Source: JBGPEQ01 sp050180895 (GTDB lineage: Bacteria; Pseudomonadota; Alphaproteobacteria; Dongiales; Dongiaceae). Taken from it: a DNA stretch of 37,307 nt. The notes below the pieces were generated by a model. That model was not told where the DNA came from. It worked only from the letters and a program-made list of their open reading frames with translations, and ran no database searches. Both the position numbers and the translations under genes were made by a program. Positions 1 to 6,879 of this stretch are shown in pieces; positions within the stretch are counted from its first letter, which is position 1; each line of letters starts with the position of its first letter. The stretch spans positions 1-37,307 of the forward strand of contig JBFXDS010000021.1 of assembly GCA_050180895.1 (NCBI GenBank), written 5' to 3'.

Positions 1-39
1 ACATCCCGGTGTCAGCCGAGGGGCGAGACGGTCTCGGCC

Positions 40-78
40 GGCCCGTTCCCGGGACTCAAACGGTCCCGGGAACGGGCC
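40..78. terminator. Strong GC hairpin, possible terminator
   Basis: Perfect 15-bp arms (40-54 and 64-78, ggcccgttcccggga and its complement) surround a 9-nt loop. There is no T-tract on either side, so a classic intrinsic terminator is not shown. It could end transcription of a gene left of the window or be one more dispersed palindrome. Confidence 0.35.
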
Positions 79-105
79 TCACTCTGTCATGATTCACACA
101 GACAA

Positions 106-187
106 GGGGCGAGCGGCGCTCGCCCTCCTGCCCGCCGACCCGCTCACGGTCCTGCACCACCGCCATCGGGCGAGCGCCGCTCGCCCC
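106..187. repeat. 20-bp inverted repeat pair
   Basis: Positions 106-125 and 168-187 are exact reverse complements (ggggcgagcggcgctcgccc on the left). Each copy is also nearly self-complementary, so each can fold alone or pair with the other across a 42-bp spacer. Confidence 0.7.
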
Positions 188-263
188 TACAGACGGTCCG
201 GTCCGGCTATTTCCCCGCTGGGCATGGGGTCCATCGCTCAATTTCGAACCCGAGCGCCTGTAG

Positions 264-327
264 GGGCGGGTCTAAGACCCGCCCATCGTGCCACGGCACG
301 GGCGAAGGGCGGGTTTGAAACCCGCCC
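264..327. repeat. Two tandem short hairpins of one repeat family
   Basis: 264-284 has arms gggcgggtct/agacccgccc around one base. 307-327 has arms gggcgggttt/aaacccgccc around one base. The two share their stem core and are separated by 22 bp, so they look like two members of the same palindromic family. Confidence 0.65.
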
Positions 328-377
328 CGACACGCGATCCGGCTGGGTCACGCCCCGCTGGGCATGGGGTCCTTCGG

Positions 378-1049
378 TCAAAAGCCCCGGGCGAGAACGA
401 TGTCGAAGACGCCGCGGCGGCCCTCGCCGTCCTGCGTCAGGTCGATCGCCAGGGTCTGCTTGTGACCGGCCCAGGGGTCGTCGGCGAGGAAGGGGTCGTC
501 CTTGAAATAGAGCTGCGTCGTGAGCGGGACGTGCAGAGAGTCCATCACCCGGAAGTGGATATGCGCGGGCCGCGTCAAGCCCGCGTATTTCTCCAGCCCC
601 GGGAGGTTCGGCGGGATCGGATAGCGGCCGGGCACGATCGTCTCGATCTCGTACTGCCCGGTCTCGTCCGTCTGCAGCATGCCCCGCAGGTGGAACTGCG
701 AGACCTCGGTGAAATTGCCGGGCGTGTTCGTGTCGTACAGGCCGGCATTGTTCGCCTGCCACACCTCGATCAAGGCGCCCGGCACGGGCGTCCGGCAGTC
801 CGCGCTGAACACCGTGCCGGTCAGCCGGAGCTTGTCGCCGGCCTCGTCGGGCGCCGCCAGCCGGGTCTGGGACGGCGCGCCGAACCGATAAAACGGTCCC
901 AGGATGTCGGCCTCGGTGATCCGGCACTCCTGCGCGGCGGCGTAGCCGGGGCCGGCCAACAGCGCGCCCCCGAGCACCGCAGCGCTCCCCCGCGCAAACG
1001 CCCGCCGTGACAGGGCGCACCTTGCCCCGGAAATCGGAGTCCTGCTCAT
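378..1049 (-). CDS. Tat-exported intradiol ring-cleavage dioxygenase
   Basis: A 223-residue protein of the catechol/protocatechuate intradiol dioxygenase family, non-haem Fe(III) enzymes that cleave catechols between the two hydroxyls. The ligand set is visible: Tyr in the IEVWQANNAGLYD stretch, Tyr in PGRYPIP, and two His in RPAHIHF. The N-terminus carries a twin-arginine signal (SRRAFAR, residues 14-20), a hydrophobic segment and an AAA-Q type cleavage site near residue 40, so the enzyme is probably exported folded. The start at 1049 was chosen over an upstream in-frame ATG because a strong ribosome site (gggggagg) lies just before it and the Tat signal begins there. The substrate cannot be told; exported single-domain members are usually annotated only as 'protocatechuate dioxygenase-like'. 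It follows the MttB-family gene on the same strand after about 130 bp. Confidence 0.88.
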   Translation of the reverse strand: MSRTPISGARCALSRRAFARGSAAVLGGALLAGPGYAAAQECRITEADILGPFYRFGAPSQTRLAAPDEAGDKLRLTGTVFSADCRTPVPGALIEVWQANNAGLYDTNTPGNFTEVSQFHLRGMLQTDETGQYEIETIVPGRYPIPPNLPGLEKYAGLTRPAHIHFRVMDSLHVPLTTQLYFKDDPFLADDPWAGHKQTLAIDLTQDGEGRRGVFDIVLARGF

Positions 1050-1182
1050 GCTTACCTCCCCCTCGAGATTGCCGACGGTCTTTCTTGACCGAGACCGCTG
1101 CCTGGACTTGAGTCGACGTCCGTCGAAGACGCTCAGGCGCTCACGACTCAGGCGGACCGCATCATAGCACAAAGCAGAAGGG

Positions 1183-2766
1183 CTACTCCGCCGCCTGCGC
1201 CTCCGACGCCCCCGCCGGCCGCATGCGCTCCCGCGCCAGGCGGATCGGCAGCTGCCGGCGGATCTCGGCGTCCACCGCCTCCGGCACATGGGCCGGGAAG
1301 TGGCCGCCCAGGATCTCCCGCACCTTCTTGATCGCCTTGTCGACGATGTCGGTGCGGCCCTGCTCGACCCATTCCTTCGGGCTCGTGCGGTCGCCCACCG
1401 CCGGGTAGATGTACTCCCGCTGCATCAGTGCCAGGGTCTGGTCCGAGCCCAGATAGTGCCCGGGCCCGCCGATGCAGGCGGCGCGGATGGTCTCGATCGA
1501 CAGCGAATCCTCGCTCACCTCGATGCCCTTGATGATGCGCTGCACGGCGCCGATGGTGTCGTTGTCGATCACCAGGCTCTCGAGCGAGAAGCCGAGCAGG
1601 CTGGCATGCATGCCCGCCGATTCGTAGATCAGGTTGGCGCCGGCATTGCCGACCATCGCGTGGTTGTAGGCCTTCTCCGCCCCGGCCTGGGCGTCCGGCA
1701 CCTTGGAGTCGCTGATGCCGGAGGAGGTGCCGCCGGTCAGGTCGTAGAAATGCGCCATCTGCCCGCAGGCGGATGAGAGCAGCGCCTGCTCCGGGCTGCC
1801 GCCGGACATCGCGCCCGTACGCAAATCGGAGACGAAGGGCCAGAGCCCGAAGATTGCGGGATGTCCTGGCTTGATCGCGTTGACATAGGCGAGGCCCGCC
1901 AGCACCTCCGCCGTCTCCTGCACCAGCGCCCCGGCCAGCGCCGCCGGCGCCGTCGCCCCGGCCTGGCCCGCGGAGAGCAGCAGCACGGGCATGCCGCCGC
2001 GCACCGCCGTCTCCAGGCAGCGGCACGCGTCGGTCGCGAACTTGAGGGGCGGCACGACGAAGCAGTTGGATTGGCTGACGAACGGCCGCTTGCGCCAGGC
2101 CTCCTCGCTGCCGGCGATGGCGTGCAGCATCTTGAACGACGCGTCGAGATGGTCGGGATGCACCCAGCTCGTGCCGACATGCTTGCTCGTCCCGCTGACG
2201 CTCAGATAGCAGGTGTTGATGTCCATCTCCGCCGGGTCGGGCACGTCGCGCGGCACGACCGAGCGCTGGTAGAAATGGATATGTTCCATGACGTCGACGA
2301 TGCGCGCGATGTCGTAGGCGTCCTGGGCCAGCGACTCCCGGTACTCGCCGGTCAGCGGGTCGACCATGTGCACCGCCGCCCCCGCGGTGCCGAAATAGAC
2401 CTTCTTGCCCCAGGGCTCCATGTCGTGCTTCGGGTCCTGCCCGTGCAGCACGAAGCGCCGCGCCGCCATGGCGACGGTGTCCTCGATCAGCCCGCGCGGG
2501 AACAGCAGCCGCCCCTCGTCGCTGAGCGTGCAGCCCTTGGCCGTCAGCACCTCGACGCAGGAGGGGATCGCGTCCGCCAGCCCGATCTCCTCCAGCACCC
2601 GCAGCGCCGCGCGGTGCACCTTCAGCAGTTCCGCCTCGGTCAGCGGCAGGTAGCGCCCGCCTTCGAGACCCGCCCGCACCGGCGGTTCCGCCAGCGGCGC
2701 CGCCCGCAGCGCCTTCCGCGCCGCCCGCCCCCCGCGCCGCCCGCCCGTCTCGTGAATATCGCTCAT
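1183..2766 (-). CDS. MttB-family (trimethylamine/glycine betaine) methyltransferase
   Basis: A 527-residue protein of the MttB superfamily (COG5598). These TIM-barrel enzymes move a methyl group from quaternary or tertiary amines to a corrinoid protein. The frame has no internal amber codon, so this is a non-pyrrolysine member, the group that includes glycine betaine methyltransferase MtgB. The first 30 residues are a basic, low-complexity extension (RRGGRAARKA). The family body includes GTAGAAVHMVDPLTG and ISDSKVPDAQAG. No corrinoid protein or methylcorrinoid:THF methyltransferase gene is in the window, so partners must be elsewhere if it works by the usual route. It is divergent from a LysR gene, its likely regulator. 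The start at 2766 has a modest upstream aggg. The actual methyl donor is unknown. Confidence 0.88.
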   Translation of the reverse strand: MSDIHETGGRRGGRAARKALRAAPLAEPPVRAGLEGGRYLPLTEAELLKVHRAALRVLEEIGLADAIPSCVEVLTAKGCTLSDEGRLLFPRGLIEDTVAMAARRFVLHGQDPKHDMEPWGKKVYFGTAGAAVHMVDPLTGEYRESLAQDAYDIARIVDVMEHIHFYQRSVVPRDVPDPAEMDINTCYLSVSGTSKHVGTSWVHPDHLDASFKMLHAIAGSEEAWRKRPFVSQSNCFVVPPLKFATDACRCLETAVRGGMPVLLLSAGQAGATAPAALAGALVQETAEVLAGLAYVNAIKPGHPAIFGLWPFVSDLRTGAMSGGSPEQALLSSACGQMAHFYDLTGGTSSGISDSKVPDAQAGAEKAYNHAMVGNAGANLIYESAGMHASLLGFSLESLVIDNDTIGAVQRIIKGIEVSEDSLSIETIRAACIGGPGHYLGSDQTLALMQREYIYPAVGDRTSPKEWVEQGRTDIVDKAIKKVREILGGHFPAHVPEAVDAEIRRQLPIRLARERMRPAGASEAQAAE

Positions 2767-2810
2767 GCTTTCAGCCCTGGTGGAAGTTCGCCTGATTGCA
2801 GGACCGCCCT

Positions 2811-2891
2811 GCGTCCTTCGACAAGCTCAGGATGAGGGAAAATCTTTGTGGCACAAAGAAAATTCCTCATCCTGAGCTTGTCGAAGGACGC
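2811..2891. repeat. 81-bp perfect palindromic intergenic element
   Basis: Arms of 27 bp (2811-2837 and 2865-2891, beginning gcgtccttcgacaagc) are exact reverse complements. The 27-bp centre contains a second hairpin, ctttgtg-g-cacaaag (2844-2858). The whole can form an almost continuous cruciform. The outer arm resembles a palindrome common in alphaproteobacterial intergenic regions (from memory). It lies between the divergent MttB and LysR genes. Confidence 0.8.
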
Positions 2892-2951
2892 ACGGTGCCC
2901 GTCCCAGCGTCCCGCATTCTGAGCAGGTCGGATGCAAAACATCAAAGGATT

Positions 2952-2983
2952 GAATTTCACGATTAGATGAGAGAATTTCATCT
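2952..2983. promoter_or_regulatory. Candidate LysR operator in mttB-lysR intergenic region
   Basis: A dyad agatga-N7-tcatct (2965-2970 and 2978-2983) contains the T-N11-A pattern expected of LysR boxes and abuts the LysR start codon. Direct repeats gaatttca at 2952-2959 and 2973-2980 are 21 bp apart, two helical turns. An attag pentamer (2962-2966) fits the CTAAT element described for GcvA-type regulators. The position suggests autoregulation and control of the divergent methyltransferase gene. Confidence 0.4.
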
Positions 2984-3883
2984 ATGCCTCTGCCCTCCCT
3001 CACCGCCCTGCGCGCCTTCGAGAGCGCCGCCCGGCATCTGAGCTTCCGCGCTGCCGCCGAGGAGCTGGCGGTCACCCAGTCGGCTGTCAGCCACCAGGTC
3101 GCCGACCTTGAAAAGAGCCTCGGCGTCGCCCTCTTCCGGCGCGAGGCCCGCCGCGTCGCCCTCACCGAGTCCGGCCTGCTCTACTATCCCTTCCTGCGCG
3201 ACGCCTTCGAGCGCATCGCCCAGGGCACCGCCCTCGTCACCCGCACGAGCGCCGCCGGCGAACTCAACGTCCAGGTCTACATCACCGTCGCCGTGCGCTG
3301 GCTGATCCCGCGCCTGCCGCAGTTCCAGTCGGCCCATCCGGACATCCTCGTCCGCTTCAGCGCCAGCCATGTCGACTGGGAGTTCGACGAGACCGCCGCC
3401 GATCTCGGCATCGTCTGCACCGCCGCCGCCGACCGGCCGCCCCTGCATTATACGCATCTGTTCGATGCCCGCCTGGTCGCGGTCTGCAGCCCGGCCGCCG
3501 CGCAGGCCGGCCTCGGCCTGCGTCAGCCCGCCGACCTCGTGAACCACGCCCTGCTGCAGCTCTATACGGCCGTGGACGAATGGCAGGTCTGGCTGAAGGC
3601 GGCGGGCGTGCCGGAGGTCAGGGGCCGGGCGGCGCCGAAGTTCGACAGCTATCTGCTGGCGCTGGAGGCGGCGATGGAGGGGCAGGGGGTGGCAGTGGCG
3701 CCGCGCTTCCTGGTGGCCGGCGACCTGCGGACCGGCCGCCTCGTGCAGCCCTTCGCGCTCGAGGTGCCGCAGTCGCGCCGCTGGTACCTCGCCTGCCGCA
3801 AGGAGCGTCGCGGCGAGCCGCGCATCGCCCGCTTCCGCGACTGGCTCGTCGCGCAGATCGCCGCCGATCCGGCGATGCGTTGA
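2984..3883 (+). CDS. LysR-family transcriptional regulator (GcvA-like)
   Basis: A 299-residue regulator of normal LysR length. The N-terminal winged helix-turn-helix (about residues 5-62) includes LRAFESAARHLSF and the recognition helix AVTQSAVSHQVADLE. The rest is a periplasmic-binding-like effector domain. The GALFR-equivalent motif reads GVALFRREARRVALTESG, typical of the GcvA subgroup. It is divergently transcribed from the MttB-family gene with 217 bp between them, the classic arrangement for a LysR protein controlling its neighbour. The inducer is probably an amine or amino-acid-related compound (inference). The ATG at 2984 has gagag about 10 nt upstream. Confidence 0.92.
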   Translation: MPLPSLTALRAFESAARHLSFRAAAEELAVTQSAVSHQVADLEKSLGVALFRREARRVALTESGLLYYPFLRDAFERIAQGTALVTRTSAAGELNVQVYITVAVRWLIPRLPQFQSAHPDILVRFSASHVDWEFDETAADLGIVCTAAADRPPLHYTHLFDARLVAVCSPAAAQAGLGLRQPADLVNHALLQLYTAVDEWQVWLKAAGVPEVRGRAAPKFDSYLLALEAAMEGQGVAVAPRFLVAGDLRTGRLVQPFALEVPQSRRWYLACRKERRGEPRIARFRDWLVAQIAADPAMR

Positions 3884-3964
3884 TCAGTGGCTTGAACGGA
3901 GGGGAGGGGAGTCTCTCCGGGGCAGTCGGACGCCGCCCCGGTTACGCAATCGAAGAGCGAGCGA

Positions 3965-4282
3965 TCAGCGGTCGCCGACGGCCGCCGCCAGGATCTGGCG
4001 CGCTTCCAGCATATGGGCGTGGCTGGCGGCGAGGCGGCGGTCGATGACCGTCGGGTCGTCGTCGGAGCGGCAGATCAGCTTGCACAGCGCCATGATCATG
4101 CCGCGATAGACGTCGACGCCGGTCTCGCCCGACGAGTGCATGGTGACGGCTTGCTTGAGGAATTCTTCCGACAGCCGCTCGACATTGACGGTCTCGCTGA
4201 CGACGACCGGCTGCGGTCGCGGCTGCGGCTGGCGGGGGAACTGGATGACGTTGTCTCTCATCTTGATTGCTCTTGCGGCCAT
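3965..4282 (-). CDS. Small conserved-looking hypothetical protein
   Basis: A 105-residue protein I do not recognise. It has a proline/arginine/glutamine-rich N-terminus (NVIQFPRQPQPRPQP) followed by an apparently helical region, with KQAVTMHSSGETGVDVYRG and HAHMLEARQILAAA. It has no signal peptide or membrane segment. Third-position GC is high, supporting real coding. The ATG at 4282 has gggag about 11 nt upstream; an in-frame ATG at 4261 (MRDNVIQF) is the alternative start. It is transcribed in the same direction as the his operon, after a 167-bp gap, and is probably a separate unit. A 'VIQFP' start is common in small uncharacterised alphaproteobacterial proteins. Confidence 0.65.
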   Translation of the reverse strand: MAARAIKMRDNVIQFPRQPQPRPQPVVVSETVNVERLSEEFLKQAVTMHSSGETGVDVYRGMIMALCKLICRSDDDPTVIDRRLAASHAHMLEARQILAAAVGDR

Positions 4283-4449
4283 GTGCTTCGAAGCTCCCGA
4301 TTATTCCGGCTGTTTCTTAACGACGGTCTAACAGGGTGTTGAGATTCGGCTAAAACACGACCTGTTAAGCATGATAGGAACGTAGGCACGGGATCGGCGC
4401 CGGTAAGTGATGCAAGTCACAGGACGACGTGATTGTCGGCGGGACGATT

Positions 4450-4770
4450 TCAGGGATCGAAGCAGGAGGTCGTGCCGCGGTGGCAGGTCGGGCCGTGCGG
4501 CCGCGCCAGCACCAGCAGCGCGTCGCTGTCGCAGTCCGGCGCGATGCTGACGAGATCGAGCGTGTGGCCGGAGGTCTCGCCCTTCTGCCAGAGCCTCTGC
4601 CTGCTGCGGCTGTAGAAGGTGACGCGGCCGGTGCGCAGCGTCGCCGCCAGCGCCGCGCGGTCCATGTAGCCGAGCATCAGCACCTGCCGCGTCTCGGCGT
4701 CCTGCACGATGGCGGGGAGCAGGCCGCCCTCCTTCTCCCAGTCCAGCTTGTCGATGTCGAGATCGCTCAC
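4450..4770 (-). CDS. hisI: Phosphoribosyl-AMP cyclohydrolase HisI
   Basis: A 106-residue single-domain cyclohydrolase catalysing the third step of histidine biosynthesis (PR-AMP to ProFAR), in the cytoplasm. The metal-binding signatures are present: DCDSD (79-83), HGPTCH (92-97) and Cys103. The fused HisE pyrophosphohydrolase domain found in E. coli HisIE is absent, and no hisE follows. It is the last gene of the hisGHAFI operon and overlaps the end of hisF by 4 nt (ATGA). Confidence 0.95.
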   Translation of the reverse strand: MSDLDIDKLDWEKEGGLLPAIVQDAETRQVLMLGYMDRAALAATLRTGRVTFYSRSRQRLWQKGETSGHTLDLVSIAPDCDSDALLVLARPHGPTCHRGTTSCFDP

Positions 4771-5534
4771 AGCCGCACCTCGATTCCTTCGCCGGCGAGA
4801 TAGCGCTTGAGGTCGGGAATCGCGATCACCCCCTTGTGGAACACGCTCGCGGCCAGCGCCCCGTCGACGCGGGCCTGCGCGAACACGTCGCGGAAATGCT
4901 CGGCCATGCCGGCCCCGCCGGAGGCGATGAGCGGCACCCGCACCGCCGCGCGCACCGCCGCAAGCTGCGCGATGTCGTAGCCCTGGCGCATGCCGTCCTG
5001 GTTCATGCAGTTGAGCACGATCTCGCCGGCGCCGCGGGCCGCCGCCTCGGTCGCCCAGTCGACCGTGCGCCGCTTCGCCGCCCGCGTCTTCGCGGGATCG
5101 CCGGTGTACTGGTAGACATGCCAGGCGCCGTCCTCATGCCGGCTGTCGATGCCGACCACGACCGCCTGGCTGCCGAAGGCGGCGGCCATCTCGGCGATCA
5201 GCTCCGGCCGCTCCAGGGCCGGCGAGTTGATGGAGATCTTGTCGGCGCCGCCGTTCAGGACCGCGCGTCCATCCTCCACCGTGCGGATGCCGCCGGCGAC
5301 GCAGAAGGGAATGTCGATGACACGGGCGATGCGCTCGATCCAGCTCCGGTCGACGGTGCGCCGGTCGCTCGAGGCGGTGATGTCGTAGAACACCAGCTCG
5401 TCGGCATCCGCCTCGCAGTAGCGGCGCGCCAGCGCGACGATATCGCCGACGACCTCGTGGTCGCGGAACTGGACGCCCTTGACGACGCGCCCGTCCTTCA
5501 CGTCGAGGCAGGGGATGATGCGCCGACTCAGCAT
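4767..5534 (-). CDS. hisF: Imidazole glycerol phosphate synthase cyclase subunit HisF
   Basis: A 255-residue (beta/alpha)8 barrel that uses ammonia from HisH and PRFAR to make imidazole glycerol phosphate and AICAR. The catalytic Asp11 (IIPCLDVKDG) and Asp130 (VVVGID) are at the canonical positions. The start (MLSRRIIPCLD) at 5534 overlaps the end of hisA by 7 nt. Several stretches (GVQFRDHEVVGDIV, ELVFYDITASSD, DKISINSPAL, MNQDG) match the E. coli/Xanthomonas HisF type rather than the usual alphaproteobacterial form (GVNFVDLRDAGDPVE, DITASHE), judged from remembered sequences. Confidence 0.96.
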   Translation of the reverse strand: MLSRRIIPCLDVKDGRVVKGVQFRDHEVVGDIVALARRYCEADADELVFYDITASSDRRTVDRSWIERIARVIDIPFCVAGGIRTVEDGRAVLNGGADKISINSPALERPELIAEMAAAFGSQAVVVGIDSRHEDGAWHVYQYTGDPAKTRAAKRRTVDWATEAAARGAGEIVLNCMNQDGMRQGYDIAQLAAVRAAVRVPLIASGGAGMAEHFRDVFAQARVDGALAASVFHKGVIAIPDLKRYLAGEGIEVRL

Positions 5535-6256
5535 GCGAGCGCCTCGGCCAGCGTGAGCCTGCCTTCGTAGAGCGCCTTGCCGACGACGACGCCGGCCGCG
5601 CCCGTCGCCTTCACCGCCCGCAGGTCCTCCAGCCCGGCGACGCCGCCCGAGGCCTGTACCTGCAGCTTCGGATAACGCTGGGCCAGCGCCCGGTAGAGCT
5701 CGATGTTGGGGCCGGCCAGCAGCCCGTCGCGCGCCACGTCGGTGCACAGCACATGCCGCATGTAGTCGGCGCCGTACTCGTCGATCACGTCGAACACGGT
5801 CTTGCCCGAGTCCTTCTGCCAGCCGTGGGTCGCCACCGGCCAGGAGCCGTCCTCCGCCGGCTTCACGTCGAGCGCCAGGACGATGCGGTCGCGGCCGAAG
5901 CGGTCGAGCCAGGTGGCGACCAGCCCCGGATTGGTCAGCACCAGGCTGCCGATCACCACCCGCGCGATGCCGCCGGCGAAGCAGGTTTCGATCTGCGTCT
6001 CGCTGCGGATGCCGCCGCCGGTCTGCACCGCCAAGCCGCTGTCGGCGGCGATGCGCAGGATCAGCTCGGTCTGCGCGGCATTGCCGTCCTTGGCGCCGTC
6101 GAGGTCGACGACATGCAGCCACGACGCGCCGGCCGCGGCGAAGCCGCGCGCCACCGCCAGGGGATCGTCGGCATAGGTCGTCGCCCGGTCGAAGCGGCCC
6201 TGGCTCAGCCGCACGCACTTGCCCTGGCGGAGGTCGATGGCGGGATAGACGATCAT
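5528..6256 (-). CDS. hisA: ProFAR isomerase HisA
   Basis: A 242-residue (beta/alpha)8 barrel that isomerises ProFAR to PRFAR in histidine biosynthesis. The catalytic Asp8 (MIVYPAIDLRQG) and Asp130 (IVLALDVK) are present, as are the phosphate-binding glycines (GGGIRSE, SGGVAG). The start at 6256 overlaps the hisH stop by 4 nt (ATGA), indicating translational coupling. HVLCTDVARDGLLAGPN and GWQKDSG resemble gammaproteobacterial HisA, in keeping with the rest of this operon. Confidence 0.96.
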   Translation of the reverse strand: MIVYPAIDLRQGKCVRLSQGRFDRATTYADDPLAVARGFAAAGASWLHVVDLDGAKDGNAAQTELILRIAADSGLAVQTGGGIRSETQIETCFAGGIARVVIGSLVLTNPGLVATWLDRFGRDRIVLALDVKPAEDGSWPVATHGWQKDSGKTVFDVIDEYGADYMRHVLCTDVARDGLLAGPNIELYRALAQRYPKLQVQASGGVAGLEDLRAVKATGAAGVVVGKALYEGRLTLAEALAC

Positions 6257-6864
6257 CGCAGGCCGAGGAAGTTGGCGAGCAGCCGCCGGCCGGTATGCCG
6301 CGACTTCTCCGGGTGGAACTGGCAGCCGAACACGTTGCCGCGGTTGACGACGGCCGACAACGGCACGCCGTAGTCGGTGCGGGCGATGCTGGCGTCCGAC
6401 AGCGGCGCGTAGAAGCTGTTGGCATAGAACGCCCAGTCGCCGGTCTTCAGCCCGTCGAGAAGTGGGTTGCTGTCGTCGAGCAGGGTGAGCCGGTTCCAAC
6501 CCATATGCGGCACCGGCAGGTCGGGCGCATCGGGCAGCGCCTCGACCCGGCCCGGAAGCAGACCGAGGCAGGGCACGTCGCCTTCGGCCGATCGCTCGAA
6601 CAGCAGCTGCATGCCGACGCAGATGCCGAGCACCGGCCGTTGCAAATCGCGCAGGCAGTCGATCAGCCCATGTGTCTGCAGCTTCGCCATCGCTGGCGGC
6701 GCCGCGCCCACGCCCATCAGGATGACGCGTTCAGCCGAAGCGACCGTTGCCGCGTCCAAGGTGAGAACCGGCCGGACGCCGAGCCGCTCGAGCGCGTAGA
6801 GCACCGAGTTCACGTTCTCGCCGCCGCCGGGCACGACGGCAATGGAAGCCTTGGACGTGGCCAT
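6253..6864 (-). CDS. hisH: Imidazole glycerol phosphate synthase glutaminase subunit HisH
   Basis: A 203-residue class I glutamine amidotransferase that supplies ammonia to HisF. The catalytic triad is intact: Cys82 (LGICVGMQ), His184 and Glu186 (QFHPEKS). Two normally conserved spots differ. The N-terminal D-x-G motif reads VVPGGGENVNSV, and the oxyanion-strand PGVG reads MGVG (50-53). The stretch YALERLGVRPV, VGAAPPAMAKLQ and LLFERSAEGDVPCLGLLPG closely resembles Xanthomonas HisH as I recall it. It starts 15 bp after the hisG stop and is coupled to hisA. Confidence 0.94.
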   Translation of the reverse strand: MATSKASIAVVPGGGENVNSVLYALERLGVRPVLTLDAATVASAERVILMGVGAAPPAMAKLQTHGLIDCLRDLQRPVLGICVGMQLLFERSAEGDVPCLGLLPGRVEALPDAPDLPVPHMGWNRLTLLDDSNPLLDGLKTGDWAFYANSFYAPLSDASIARTDYGVPLSAVVNRGNVFGCQFHPEKSRHTGRRLLANFLGLR

Positions 6865-6879
6865 CGCTCACCTGCCGCC

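Larger units (their letters stand above)
1..377. repeat. Gene-free, repeat-dense intergenic patch
   Basis: No credible coding frame is visible here. The stretch is made of short palindromes: a 15-bp hairpin at 40-78, a 20-bp inverted pair at 106-125 and 168-187, hairpins with 10-bp arms at 264-284 and 307-327, and a direct repeat of about 28 bp (213-240 and 353-380, two mismatches). The second direct-repeat copy runs up to and includes the stop codon of the dioxygenase gene. The hairpin pair built on 'ggggcgggt...acccgcccc' is the kind of intergenic palindrome often dispersed in high-GC alphaproteobacterial genomes. That family assignment is from memory. Confidence 0.7.

Noticed and set aside
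1..377. CRISPR array in the repeat-rich patch
   Set aside because: The repeats differ from one another, are palindromic, and are not evenly spaced by unique spacers. No cas gene is nearby.
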